33,581 nt of DNA from Nitrospinota bacterium (GCA_016194375.1 JACQBU010000025.1:1-33581); one strand, 5' to 3'. Shown: positions 8,594 to 17,177, counted from the first letter of the stretch. A program made the numbers and translations. The notes: generated by a model not told the origin, from the letters alone.

Positions 8594-9711
8594 CACTTCA
8601 CCAACAACATCACCAAGCCGGTGACCAAGATGTTTATTAGGGAGAGCGGAAGTATTATCTTCCACCCCAGTTTCATGACCTGGTCGTAACGGAACCTCGG
8701 CAGGGTCCACCGTATCAGCATGAGTATGAATATCCAAAGGAGTATCTTCGCCCAGAAGACCGCGACGTGGACGAGCATCACGGCGACCTGCGCCAGGTTG
8801 GGGCCCAGAAACCCGAAGAGCCTCGCCAGGGCGGCGCCCGATACGAAGGGGATCTGCCAGCCCCCGAAGAAAAGGGCGACCAGCACGCCCGATATCGTCA
8901 CCATCTCCAGAAACTCCGCCATCCAGAACATGGCGAACTTCAGCCCGGAATACTCCGTGAAGTACCCCGCGATGAGCTCCGACTCCGCCTCCGGTATGTC
9001 GAACGGCGTCCGCTTGTTTTCCGCGAGCGCGCAGGTGATGAAAAGGATGAACCCGAGCGGCTGGAGGAAAATCCCCCAGTGCAGGAAGTTCTCCTGCGCG
9101 ACGCCGATGTCGGTGAGCCTCAGCGTGCCGTACACCATGAATATGCCGACCAGCGCGAGCCCCATCGCCACCTCGTAGGATAGCATCTGGGCGGCGACGC
9201 GGACGCCCCCCAGCAGGGACCAGTTGTTGTTCGAGGCCCAGCCCGCGATGACGGAGCCGTAGGTGGAGATGGAGGCCACCGCGAAAACAAACAACACGCC
9301 GACGTCCAGGTCGGCTATGACGAGGTTCGTCTTGTGCCCCCACAGGTCGTACTGTCCGCCGAAGGGAATCACCGCGAACGCTATGAGGGCCGGAACGACC
9401 GCTATGAACGGGGCGAGGTAATGAAGCGGCCTGTCCGCCCCCTCCGGGATGAAGTCCTCCTTCGTGAGGAGCTTTATGGCGTCCGTGAGGGTGTGGAGAA
9501 GGCCGAACACCGTGAACCCGAGTATGTCCGCCCTGTTGGCGCCGATCCGGTCCTGCATGAGCGCGGACTGCTTGCGCTCGACCCAGCCGAGCAACGGGGC
9601 GAAAACCCCCATGTTCATGGTGAATATGAAGATGATCTTCGCCATCATCTCAACGAGCGAGGGAAGCATGCCCGCGGGGAATATGTCCGGACCCGGGAAT
9701 ATGTCGGCCAT
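8593..9711 (-). CDS. nuoH: NADH-quinone oxidoreductase subunit H
   Basis: 372 residues, about eight or nine membrane helices. NuoH forms much of the quinone-access channel. Its signature loops are present: GWVERKQSALMQDRIGANRA near the N-terminus and ENKRTPFDIPEAESELIAG in the middle, which carries the acidic residues facing the quinone tunnel, followed by the EYSG helix. The ATG at 9711 overlaps the nuoD stop by one base (TAATG). The N-terminus, with several Pro, Gly and Phe residues, is slightly longer than in many homologues. Gene order D-H-I without nuoE, F or G between is notable, since nuoG here lies upstream of nuoA. Confidence 0.97.
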   Translation of the reverse strand: MADIFPGPDIFPAGMLPSLVEMMAKIIFIFTMNMGVFAPLLGWVERKQSALMQDRIGANRADILGFTVFGLLHTLTDAIKLLTKEDFIPEGADRPLHYLAPFIAVVPALIAFAVIPFGGQYDLWGHKTNLVIADLDVGVLFVFAVASISTYGSVIAGWASNNNWSLLGGVRVAAQMLSYEVAMGLALVGIFMVYGTLRLTDIGVAQENFLHWGIFLQPLGFILFITCALAENKRTPFDIPEAESELIAGYFTEYSGLKFAMFWMAEFLEMVTISGVLVALFFGGWQIPFVSGAALARLFGFLGPNLAQVAVMLVHVAVFWAKILLWIFILMLIRWTLPRFRYDQVMKLGWKIILPLSLINILVTGLVMLLVK

Positions 9712-10907
9712 TATCTGTCGCACTCCCCTCCGATAAGGTTGATCATGTCGAACGTCGGTATTATGTCCGCCAGGAAGGCGCCTTTCACCATCTCCCCCAC
9801 GCCCTGAGTCAGCGCGAAACTGGGGGGGCGGACCCGGCATTTCCACGGTTTGCCGCCGCCGACGCTCACGAGGTAGAACCCGACCTCGCCGTTGCTCCCC
9901 TCCGTGGGGACGTACACCTCGCCTGCGGGAACCGTTATCCCCTCTATGGTGTTCTTGAAGTGGTGAATCATGGACTGTATTTGGTTCTTGACGTCCTCCT
10001 TCGCGGGGTTGCGCACCGAGGCGTCGTTGATGTTTATAGGCCCCTTGGGGAGTTTGCCCAGCAGTTGCTCCACTATCCTCAGGCTTTGGTTTATCTCCTC
10101 CATGCGGACGAGGTACTTGTCGAAGTTGTCGCCGGTGGTTCCGACCGGCACGTCGAAGTCAACCCGGTCGTAAACCAAGTACGGATTCGCCTTGCGGACG
10201 TCGTACTCGACCCCGGCGGCCCTGAGGCAGGGCCCGGTGAACCCCAGCGCGATCGCGTCCTCGGCGCTTATGGCGCCGGTGTCCCTCATCCTGTCCATGA
10301 ATATCCTGTTTTTCGTCAGGAGCTTGTCGAACTGCCTCCAGTGCTCGCGGTTGGTCGCGAAGACCCTCTTCACGTGGTCCGCGAACCCCTCCGGCAGGTC
10401 GCTCGCCAGGCCGCCGATCCGCACGTAGTTGGACGTGAGGCGCGCGCCGCAGACGGACTCGATGAGGTCCCATACCAGCTCCCTGGCCTCGACGAAGTAA
10501 AGGAACGCGGTGAGCGCCCCCAGCTCGAGGGTGGCCGCGCCGAGGTTCGTGTAGTGGTCCGCCAGTCGCGCCAGCTCGCACATTATTGTGCGGACGTAGA
10601 CGGCGCGCTCCGGCATTTTGCCGGCCACGCCCAGCAGCTCCTCCGCGGCGAGCGCGTAGGCCACGTTGTTTTGCACCGCCGAGTTGTAGTTGAGCCTGTC
10701 CGTGTACGGGAACGCCTGCGTCCACGTGCCGTTTTCGCAGTGCTTCTCGAAGGCGCGGTGCAGGTACCCTATCTCCGTGTCGCAGTTGAGTATCTTCTCT
10801 CCGTCGAGCTTCAGAAGGAACCGCACGGTGCCGTGCGTGGCGGGGTGCGACGGCCCCATGCTCAGTATCATCGGCTCCGTGTGCAGGTCCATCCTCAGCT
10901 CGGACAT
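9711..10907 (-). CDS. nuoD: NADH-quinone oxidoreductase subunit D
   Basis: 398 residues, not fused to NuoC. NuoD is the hydrogenase-large-subunit-derived protein that forms the quinone-binding cavity with NuoB. Motifs seen: the GPSHPATHG loop with its quinone-contacting histidine, the EIGYLHRAFEK helix, the PYTDRLNY segment, and the C-terminal region where hydrogenases have nickel ligands, here without them (IPTFDMINLIGGECDR). The ATG at 10907 follows the nuoC stop by 2 bases. The normal GF in YLHRGFEK is AF here. The protein should sit in the peripheral arm at the membrane surface. Confidence 0.97.
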   Translation of the reverse strand: MSELRMDLHTEPMILSMGPSHPATHGTVRFLLKLDGEKILNCDTEIGYLHRAFEKHCENGTWTQAFPYTDRLNYNSAVQNNVAYALAAEELLGVAGKMPERAVYVRTIMCELARLADHYTNLGAATLELGALTAFLYFVEARELVWDLIESVCGARLTSNYVRIGGLASDLPEGFADHVKRVFATNREHWRQFDKLLTKNRIFMDRMRDTGAISAEDAIALGFTGPCLRAAGVEYDVRKANPYLVYDRVDFDVPVGTTGDNFDKYLVRMEEINQSLRIVEQLLGKLPKGPININDASVRNPAKEDVKNQIQSMIHHFKNTIEGITVPAGEVYVPTEGSNGEVGFYLVSVGGGKPWKCRVRPPSFALTQGVGEMVKGAFLADIIPTFDMINLIGGECDR

Positions 10908-10909
10908 CG

Positions 10910-11395
10910 TCAGTTCTCCGGCCCCAGGAGCGGTTGTCTTTTTCTCAGCGGGTAGTCCTTGCGAAGGGGGTGCCCGACGAACTCCTCGTAAAGGAGTATC
11001 CTCTTTAGGTTCGGGTGCCCCTTGAAGGTTATCCCGTACATGTCCCACGCCTCGCGCTCGAACCAGTCGGCGCCCCTCCACACCTGCACCACGGAATCAA
11101 TCGCCGGGTCGGCCTGCGAAACGGGCGCCTTCACCCGGACGCGGTGGTTGTGCTTGAGCGAATAGAGGTGGTAGACGACCTCGAACCTAGAGCCGGCGTC
11201 CCTTTTCCCCAGGTAGTCCACGACCGTGAGGTCCATCATGAAGTTGAACAGCATCCCCTCCTCGTCCCTGAGACGGCGCATGAACTCCAGTATCGCCTCC
11301 TTGTGGACGACGACGCACTCCTGACCCAGCGAGGAGCTGACGGACGCCACGGCGTCGGGGGACATCTTTTTTATCCTTTCGGCGAGGTCGGCCAT
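10910..11395 (-). CDS. nuoC: NADH-quinone oxidoreductase subunit C
   Basis: 161 residues. This peripheral-arm structural subunit (30-kDa type) pairs with NuoD. The family signature is clear: RFEVVYHLYSLKHNHRVRVK, then WRGADWFEREAWDMYGITFKGHPNLKRILL, ending in FVGHPLRKDYPL. The ATG at 11395 overlaps the nuoB stop by one base (TAATG). A longer open frame upstream is rejected because it would cover the end of nuoB. nuoC and nuoD are separate genes here; they are fused in some bacteria. Confidence 0.96.
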   Translation of the reverse strand: MADLAERIKKMSPDAVASVSSSLGQECVVVHKEAILEFMRRLRDEEGMLFNFMMDLTVVDYLGKRDAGSRFEVVYHLYSLKHNHRVRVKAPVSQADPAIDSVVQVWRGADWFEREAWDMYGITFKGHPNLKRILLYEEFVGHPLRKDYPLRKRQPLLGPEN

Positions 11396-11931
11396 TATAT
11401 TTTCGCCTTCGGCACGTAGGGCGCGGCCCCGCGCGGCCATTTTGAGGAGCGCTCCTTGGCGACGAGCTCCTGAAGTTTCAGCAACCCGTCAAAGACAATC
11501 TCGGGCCTCGGGGGACATCCGGGGACGTAAATGTCGACCGGCAGTATGGTGTCTATCCCCTGCACGGTCGAGTAGTTGTTGTACATCCCGCCCGAACAGA
11601 CGCACGCGCCGTAGGCGAACACCCACTTCGGCTCCGCCATCTGGTTGTAGACTTTCACCAGTATCGGGGCCTGCTTGTGGCTGATGGTGCCCACGACGAA
11701 GAGGATGTCCGCCTGCCTGGGCGAAAACCGTGGAAGCGCGGCCCCGAACCTGTCGAGGTCGTAGCGCGGGCCGGCGACCGACATGAACTCCATCCCGCAA
11801 CAGGCGGTGATGAACGGATAGAGGAAGAAGGAGTACTTCCTCCCCCAGCCTATGACCGCGTCGACCGTGCTTAGGATGACGCTGTCGCCCAGCGCGGCTT
11901 CCGGGTTCCTATCTTCCACTTCTACTCCCAT
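11395..11931 (-). CDS. nuoB: NADH-quinone oxidoreductase subunit B (cluster N2)
   Basis: 178 residues. NuoB binds [4Fe-4S] cluster N2, the direct electron donor to quinone. The four ligands are visible: the tandem Cys44-Cys45 (TACCGMEFM), Cys110 (YGACVCSGG) and Cys139 (VPGCPPRPE). An extra Cys112 sits two residues after the third ligand. The ATG at 11931 overlaps the nuoA stop region by 10 bases. The C-terminus is a lysine-rich tail typical of the family. Electrons should reach it from NuoI. Confidence 0.97.
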   Translation of the reverse strand: MGVEVEDRNPEAALGDSVILSTVDAVIGWGRKYSFFLYPFITACCGMEFMSVAGPRYDLDRFGAALPRFSPRQADILFVVGTISHKQAPILVKVYNQMAEPKWVFAYGACVCSGGMYNNYSTVQGIDTILPVDIYVPGCPPRPEIVFDGLLKLQELVAKERSSKWPRGAAPYVPKAKI

Positions 11932-12281
11932 TCCAAGGCCCCTTTTTTCCAGATGTACCCAAGCCCCACGCCCAGGACGACGATGAACACCAGCATCTCC
12001 GCGAACCCGAACATCCCCAAGCTCCTGTACACGGCCGCCCACGGAAAAAGGAAGACGGCCTCTATGTCGAACAGTATGAACAGCATCGCTATTATGTAGA
12101 ACCTGACCGAGAACCGGGACTTGGGGTTCGCTATGGGCGAAACTCCGCATTCGAACGGCTCCATCTTGTCGTCAAACTTCTTTTTCGGGCCGATTATGGA
12201 GGTCAGCAGTATCATGCCCGCCGCCGTCCCGATGGCGGCAAGGGTCATTATCAGAACCGGGAGATACTGGTTGAGTTTCAT
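11922..12281 (-). CDS. nuoA: NADH-quinone oxidoreductase subunit A
   Basis: 119 residues with three membrane helices. The conserved loop KMEPFECGVSPI, with its cysteine near the quinone site, and the RFYIIAMLFILFDIEAVFLFPWA segment identify NuoA. The ATG at 12281 overlaps the nuoG stop as ATGA, and a GGAGGGGAAAT-type site lies upstream, inside nuoG. It is the first membrane subunit in the operon. nuoG immediately before nuoA is the reverse of the usual order, in which nuoEFG follow nuoCD. Confidence 0.97.
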   Translation of the reverse strand: MKLNQYLPVLIMTLAAIGTAAGMILLTSIIGPKKKFDDKMEPFECGVSPIANPKSRFSVRFYIIAMLFILFDIEAVFLFPWAAVYRSLGMFGFAEMLVFIVVLGVGLGYIWKKGALEWE

Positions 12282-14824
12282 TTCCCCTCCATTCCGGCGC
12301 TGTTGGCGCAATCGGCCTCTCCGCCCGTTCCGACCACCCTCACGCGCGCGTATTTGTCCAGTTCCTCCGGAACGCGCATCGAGCCGACCCTCACGCCCGG
12401 GTTGATGCACACCCTGGCCTTCCATTCCTTTTTGGGATGTTTGAACAAAAGCGTGGAGTCGCCGGAGCATCCGCACCGCGCGGCGTCCTCCGGGTTCAAG
12501 TCCACGTACGGCATGCCGCCGACGTGGAAATCGGCGTAATGCTTGCCGCGCAACGCCCCGAGCGAGGGGCAGTAGTCCGTGTACACCCCGAGGCTGAAGA
12601 GCGAGTGGTCCGGCAATATCGCCATGATTTTGGAGCCCTTCAAGTCCTTCATCTCCGCCGGCGTCTCCAGTTTCAACTCCTGAGTCTGGACGGACTTAAG
12701 CGCGTAACCCGCGTACGAGGCGTCCTTTTCAACGTCCTTGTACATCGGGACCTTCGCGGCTATCTCCGCCGAAACGTCCGAGACCGAGTTGTAGCCGAAG
12801 TCGCCCCCCATCCTCTTCGCCAAATCCGCCATTATCCGCCATACGGGCCTTGACTGGCCCACCGGCTCCACCGCCTTGCGAACCCTTTGCACGCGCCCCT
12901 CCATATTGGTGAAGGAGCCGTCCATTTCCGCGGCGGTGCAGGTCGGGAGCACGACGTTGGCCGACATCGCCGTCTGGGTGTAGAACTGGTCGAACACCGC
13001 CACGAACTCCGCCTTGTCCAGCGCGGCGCGCGCCTCGAAATAATCGGGATGCCGCCGCAACGGATCCTCGTCCGCTATGATGACCGCCTTGGCCGATCCG
13101 AACAGTTCGTTTTCCTCCTTGAGCTCCGACCTCGCGTCCGCCGCGTACCCCGGGAGAACGCCGGCCGCCACGCCCATGTCGTTCGCGCCCTGAGAGTTGC
13201 AATATTCGCGAAGAAGAAGCACTCGTCCCCCCGTAATTTTCGCCAAGTTTACCACATTGCGCACAATCGCCTTAGACTGCGGGTGGTTTTGCGCCTCGAG
13301 GCCGACGAAGAAGACCGGATCGCCCCTCCTCCTCAGCAGTTGGACGACCTCGGAAACCTCCGCCTTGAGGCCGTCGTCCAAGTCGGAACCGGCGGCGGAC
13401 CTCACTTTCCGGCCGAACTCGTCCGACACGGGCGCGCCGCCCGCAAACGAGCCGTCCTTCTTGACGCCGTCTATCAGGCGGTCCAGAAGCGCCAGGAGCG
13501 TCTTGTTTAGCCGGTCGTAGTCGTAGACGATTTTTATCTTGGGCGAGGGAAGGAAGGTCGCCACCTTGCTGTATAAAAGCGCGACCTCCGCCCCCCGCTC
13601 GAAAATCGCCTCCCTTACGACGTTGCTCAGCACCGGGTTCTCGTTGCTCCCGTCGGCGCCCACGAACACGAACGCGCCCCCGCGCCTGACGTCCCCGAAA
13701 GTGCAGTTCATGGGGAAGTCACCGAACTCCTTAAAGACGGCGGACGCCGTCTCCGGCCCGTGCAGGTTTGCGAGGTTCTCCAGGTTGCCGCTTCCAAGCG
13801 CCTCGCGGAAGAATTTCTGGAACGCGTAGTCGTCCTCGTTCGTGTCCCTTTCGGAACCCAGGCCGGCCACGGCGTTTTTGGAGCCGGCGTATTTTTTCAG
13901 GTTGTGCGCGATGAAGTCCAGCGCCGTGTCCCAGTCCGTGGCCTCGAACCCGGAGCCGCGCTTTATCAGCGGCGAGGTCATCCTTTGGGGGCTTTGGACG
14001 AACTCGTACCCGAACCTGCCGCGGGCGCAAAGGTTCCCCTTGTTGTTCCCCACGGAATCGCGCGAGGTGACGCGTATCACCGCGCCCTTCTTGACGTTGT
14101 AGTAAAGCGTGCAACCCACGCCGCAGTGCGCGCAGACGGTCTGGGTCCTTTCCACCTCCCACGAGCGTGCCGAGAAATACATTCCGCTCGAAAGCGCGCC
14201 GACGGGGCAGACCGATATGCACTGCCCGCAGAAGTCGCAGTCCAGCTTTTCGCCGGTGACGGTGTTTATCCGGGCGGCGTTTCCGACCCCGTCCACCTTG
14301 TACGCGGCGCACCCCTGCACCTCGCGGCACACGTAGACGCACCTTTCGCACATGATGCAGAGGTTCCGGTCGTACTGTATCAACCCCCAGTCCACCACCG
14401 GAACCTTCTTGTGTTCGGCCGTCTGCCAGTGCGGCTTTTGTATCCCGAACTGCATGGTCAGGTTCTGCAGGGAGCATTCGCCCGACCTTTCGCACACGGG
14501 GCAGTCGGTCGGGTGGTTGACGAGTATGAATTCGACCATGTTCTTGCGAAACTCGACTATCTTCGGGGTGTCGGTATAGACCACCATGCCGTCGGCCACC
14601 GGCGTGTTGCAGGACATGACCGGCGAGGCGACCCCCTCCACCTCGACCGAGCAGACGCGGCAGGAGCCTATCGAGTGCGTCTTCGGCAGGTAGCAAAGGG
14701 TCGGCACGTTCACGCCGTTTTTTCTGGCGGCCTGCAGTATGGTCGTTCCGGGCGGAACCTCCGTGGCGCGGCCGTTTATGGTGACCGTCAGCACGGCCTT
14801 TGTCTCCGCCGTCGCGTGGCTCAT
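12278..14824 (-). CDS. nuoG: NADH-quinone oxidoreductase subunit G
   Basis: 848 residues, the large iron-sulfur subunit of the peripheral arm. In order it has the [2Fe-2S] N1b site (Cys44, 55, 58, 72), the His-Cys N5 site (His104, Cys108, 111, 117), two ferredoxin-type motifs (Cys156-159-162-166 and Cys196-199-202-206), an N7-type CxxCxxxC plus Cys27-later site (Cys231, 234, 238, 266), and a long molybdopterin-oxidoreductase-like domain that carries no cofactor in NuoG. The ATG at 14824 overlaps the upstream stop as ATGA. Its partner upstream is the NuoF-GltD fusion, so electrons probably enter NuoG from that flavoprotein through the NuoF-like [4Fe-4S] site. Confidence 0.95.
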   Translation of the reverse strand: MSHATAETKAVLTVTINGRATEVPPGTTILQAARKNGVNVPTLCYLPKTHSIGSCRVCSVEVEGVASPVMSCNTPVADGMVVYTDTPKIVEFRKNMVEFILVNHPTDCPVCERSGECSLQNLTMQFGIQKPHWQTAEHKKVPVVDWGLIQYDRNLCIMCERCVYVCREVQGCAAYKVDGVGNAARINTVTGEKLDCDFCGQCISVCPVGALSSGMYFSARSWEVERTQTVCAHCGVGCTLYYNVKKGAVIRVTSRDSVGNNKGNLCARGRFGYEFVQSPQRMTSPLIKRGSGFEATDWDTALDFIAHNLKKYAGSKNAVAGLGSERDTNEDDYAFQKFFREALGSGNLENLANLHGPETASAVFKEFGDFPMNCTFGDVRRGGAFVFVGADGSNENPVLSNVVREAIFERGAEVALLYSKVATFLPSPKIKIVYDYDRLNKTLLALLDRLIDGVKKDGSFAGGAPVSDEFGRKVRSAAGSDLDDGLKAEVSEVVQLLRRRGDPVFFVGLEAQNHPQSKAIVRNVVNLAKITGGRVLLLREYCNSQGANDMGVAAGVLPGYAADARSELKEENELFGSAKAVIIADEDPLRRHPDYFEARAALDKAEFVAVFDQFYTQTAMSANVVLPTCTAAEMDGSFTNMEGRVQRVRKAVEPVGQSRPVWRIMADLAKRMGGDFGYNSVSDVSAEIAAKVPMYKDVEKDASYAGYALKSVQTQELKLETPAEMKDLKGSKIMAILPDHSLFSLGVYTDYCPSLGALRGKHYADFHVGGMPYVDLNPEDAARCGCSGDSTLLFKHPKKEWKARVCINPGVRVGSMRVPEELDKYARVRVVGTGGEADCANSAGMEGK

Positions 14825-16827
14825 GCGCCGCCCCCGTCCGCCGGCACGCAGGCCATGCCCACGATGTAACAGCGCATGCACCGGGAGGACTCCTCGACGA
14901 CTTCCTCCAGGGAATACCCGAGCTCCACTTCCTTGAACGAGCCGATCTTGTCCTTCCGGTCGCAGATGGGCATCTCCTTGCGGGGCCACCCCTTGGCCTG
15001 CGGAACAACCTCGTCCCTGTCGTACGCGCCGATTCCGGCTATCATCTTTTCCATTATCTGCGCGTCGGCCGGGGCGACCCGCTCGCCGCGCAGGAACTGT
15101 CCCATGCCTTGGGCGGCCCGCCTTGCGTGGCCGACCGCCGTCACGAGGTTGAGCGGGCCGGACACGACGTCGCCGCCCGCGAAGACGTCCGGCACGGCGG
15201 TCTGGAAGGTCTCCTCGTCGGCGACGATGGTCCTCCACTTGGTCGTTTGTATCGCCGCCTCTTCCTTGAGGTAGTTGATGTCGCAGTCCTGCCCGATGGC
15301 GGAAATGACCATGTCCGCCGTCATCACGTGTTCGGAGCCCTTCACGGCCACCGGCTTGCGCCTGCCGCTTTCGTCCGGCGGCCCGAGCTCCATCTTCTGG
15401 CACTCGAGCCCCGCCAGTTTTCCGTTCTCCCTCACGAGCTTCGTCGGCGCAAGGAGGAAGTTGTACTTGACCCCCTCGTCCTCGGACTCGCGCACCTCGT
15501 GGGGGTCGGCGGGCATCTCCTTTTTCGTGCGGCGATAGACTATGTTCACGTCATCACACCCAAGCCGTATGTAGGAACGCACGCAGTCCATCGCCGTGTT
15601 GCCCGCGCCGACGACAAGCACCTTCTTTGGGACGGGCACCGGATGGGGCCTTACGTCCGGATTTTGTATAAAGTCCTTGGTTACGTTGTAGGTTATGTCC
15701 TTTAAAATCTGTATTCCGCCGTAGACGCCGGGAATGTTGTCCTTCTCCCCCTCCACCCCCATGTCCTTGGAAATGTCCCCGCCGGTCGCCAGGAAAAAGG
15801 CCTTGTACCCCTTCTGCCTGAGCGAGCCGAAGGTCTCGGCCTTTCCGAACTCGACGTTGAACTTGATCTCGACCCCCATGTCCCTTATGAACTCGACCTC
15901 CCGGAGCATGACCTCCTTCGGGATTCGGTATTGCGGTATGCCGGTCCAAGCCGCGCCGCCAACCGTGGGGAGCTTTTCGAAAACCGTGGGCCGAAAGCCC
16001 TGTAGCGCAAGGTAGTAGGCGCAGGAAAGTCCGGAAGGCCCGGCGCCGATGACGGCGACCTTCTCCGGCCTCGAGTGCTTGTTGGGGTTGGACGGTTTCT
16101 CCACCTCGTGCTGGTCCTCGTAATCCCACGCGAACCGCTTTATCTTGCATATGGAGATGGATTTGTCCACGTTGTCCCTCCGGCAGTTGTTTTCGCACGG
16201 GTGGAAACAGGCCCTGCCGAGCGTGCTCGCCATCGGACTCGCGTTTCGAATCGTCTTAAGCGAACCGGCGAAATCACCCTCCTTCACCTTCTCTATATAG
16301 AGGGGGATGTCCATGCCCGTCGGACACGCGGAGGTGCAGGGCGCGGTCATCTTGTACGGATAGTAAAAACCGGAGGGCTTCCTTTTTCCGCTTATGTAAT
16401 CCTCGTAATCCCCCCTGAAATATTGGAGCGACTGGACGAGCGGCTCCGGCCCCAGCTGGCCTATGCCGCATTTTGAGTTTTTCGATATGGAGTCGTAAAG
16501 TGACTCGAGCTGTTTGAGGTCGTCGGCGCCGCCGCGCCCGCCGAGTATCTTAGCGAAAACGTCCTCCCCGACCTTCGTCCCGACCCGACAGGGGAAACAT
16601 TTGGCGCAGGAGCTTTTTTGCAACGCCCCGGCGTATTTGTAGGCCATCTCGACGACGTCATAAGGCTCGTCCAAGATTACAATGCCGCCCCAACCCATGA
16701 ACGCCGTGATTTTTCTTTTGGAATCAAATGCTTGCGGAAGCTTTGCCGGAACGTCAGCCCACGCCTCCGGGGGTTTTCCCCTGTTGTCGACGAGCTTGTC
16801 CTTCCAAGTGCTGAACAGGGCCTTCAA
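14821..16827 (-). CDS. NuoF iron-sulfur stub fused to GltD-type FAD/NAD(P)H oxidoreductase
   Basis: 668 residues. Residues 1-140 match only the C-terminal end of NuoF, with the N3-type [4Fe-4S] ligands Cys74-77-80 and Cys120 (SSCAKCFPCRVG, SKCGIGQ). The FMN and NADH-binding part of NuoF is absent and no NuoE is encoded nearby. Residues 160-590 match GltD, the small subunit of glutamate synthase: cysteines 164/168 and 207/211/215, FAD motif GAGPSGL (261-267), second nucleotide motif GAGNTA (407-412) with YRRTKKEMPA, and GGDVVSG near 551. A CMRC pair (650-653) lies near the end. The likely role is feeding electrons from NAD(P)H into NuoG. Related NuoF-GltD proteins such as SfrB of Geobacter are known, so the fusion itself is not new. 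TTG 16827 has an AGAGGGG site 7 bases ahead. Confidence 0.9.
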   Translation of the reverse strand: MKALFSTWKDKLVDNRGKPPEAWADVPAKLPQAFDSKRKITAFMGWGGIVILDEPYDVVEMAYKYAGALQKSSCAKCFPCRVGTKVGEDVFAKILGGRGGADDLKQLESLYDSISKNSKCGIGQLGPEPLVQSLQYFRGDYEDYISGKRKPSGFYYPYKMTAPCTSACPTGMDIPLYIEKVKEGDFAGSLKTIRNASPMASTLGRACFHPCENNCRRDNVDKSISICKIKRFAWDYEDQHEVEKPSNPNKHSRPEKVAVIGAGPSGLSCAYYLALQGFRPTVFEKLPTVGGAAWTGIPQYRIPKEVMLREVEFIRDMGVEIKFNVEFGKAETFGSLRQKGYKAFFLATGGDISKDMGVEGEKDNIPGVYGGIQILKDITYNVTKDFIQNPDVRPHPVPVPKKVLVVGAGNTAMDCVRSYIRLGCDDVNIVYRRTKKEMPADPHEVRESEDEGVKYNFLLAPTKLVRENGKLAGLECQKMELGPPDESGRRKPVAVKGSEHVMTADMVISAIGQDCDINYLKEEAAIQTTKWRTIVADEETFQTAVPDVFAGGDVVSGPLNLVTAVGHARRAAQGMGQFLRGERVAPADAQIMEKMIAGIGAYDRDEVVPQAKGWPRKEMPICDRKDKIGSFKEVELGYSLEEVVEESSRCMRCYIVGMACVPADGGGA

Positions 16828-16834
16828 GCCGAAA

Positions 16835-16841
16835 CCCCTCT
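16835..16841 (-). promoter_or_regulatory. Ribosome binding site for the TTG start of the nuoF/gltD fusion
   Basis: On the minus strand AGAGGGG stands 7 bases before TTG 16827. It supports this non-ATG start. The frame upstream is closed by several stops, the nearest being a TAG just before this site. Confidence 0.6.
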
Positions 16842-16893
16842 AATATTCCCCGTTGTCATTGTAGAAAAGATGACGTAGGAAACCTGATTAGCG

Positions 16894-16923
16894 TTATTTG
16901 AGCACGCCAATACATCCCCCCAT
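16894..16923 (-). other. Possible 9-codon leader ORF before the nuo operon
   Basis: The minus strand has a very strong GAGGAGGGGG site at 16932-16941, 8 bases before an ATG at 16923. The frame reads M-G-G-C-I-G-V-L-K and stops at TAA (16896-16894), about 67 bases before the operon's TTG start. It lies downstream of the predicted promoter, so it would be in the 5' leader. It could be a leader peptide, a decayed start, or chance. The sequence is too short to show selection. Confidence 0.35.
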
Positions 16924-16985
16924 GTCAGTATCCCCCTCCTCAATTTGGTTTATCTAGCCAGCTTAAACCTTACCGAAGCCCGCCA

Positions 16986-17014
16986 TTTATATATGATGCG
17001 GAAATTAAAATCAA
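16986..17014 (-). promoter_or_regulatory. Sigma70-type promoter of the nuo operon
   Basis: On the minus strand TTGATT (17009-17014) and TATAAA (16986-16991) are separated by 17 bases in an AT-rich patch within otherwise GC-rich DNA. Transcription would start near 16979, leaving a leader of about 150 bases before TTG 16827. No sigma54 promoter (GG-N10-GC type) was seen in this gap, although the gene upstream encodes a sigma54-type activator. Confidence 0.55.
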
Positions 17015-17026
17015 GGAAAAACCTTT

Positions 17027-17071
17027 AAAAAAAGGCCCCGCGAAAAAAAACTTTTTTCATGAGAGCGCGGG
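17027..17071 (-). terminator. Probable rho-independent terminator of the sigma54-type regulator
   Basis: On the minus strand CCCGCG (17066-17071) pairs with CGCGGG (17037-17042). The space between can extend the stem with an A-run and a T-run. After the second arm come GCC and seven T residues (17033-17027). The position, downstream of the regulator gene and upstream of the nuo promoter, fits. Confidence 0.5.
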
Positions 17072-17177
17072 TTTCGACCGCCGCCCGCCGCGCGAGGCGA
17101 CCTCGGCGGCTTTTGCCGCGTTTTAAGGAAGGTGAAACGGAAAAAATAGTTTCCGGGGGTCGGCCGGTTTTAAGGCG

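Larger units (their letters stand above)
16828..17177. other. 350-base gap between the response regulator and the nuo operon
   Basis: The gap holds a probable terminator (17027-17071), the predicted nuo promoter (16986-17014) and the mini-ORF (16894-16923). A perfect GCGGC-TTTT-GCCGC hairpin at 17106-17119 is followed by TTTT only when read on the plus strand. I see no protein or tRNA gene. The part from 16840 to 17060 is clearly richer in A and T than the flanking genes. Confidence 0.6.

Noticed and set aside
14825-15403. Upstream extension of the nuoG frame
   Set aside because: It covers the end of the NuoF-GltD gene. The ATG at 14824 with an ATGA overlap gives a normal NuoG N-terminus.
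16894-16923. The mini-ORF ATG as the true start of the nuoF/gltD fusion
   Set aside because: It is in the same frame, but the codons between it and TTG 16827 include several stops. Homologous proteins, as I recall them, begin near the TTG.
17106-17119. GCGGC-TTTT-GCCGC hairpin as terminator of the sigma54-type regulator
   Set aside because: The T-run follows the hairpin only on the plus strand, while the gene is on the minus strand. The hairpin at 17027-17071 fits better.
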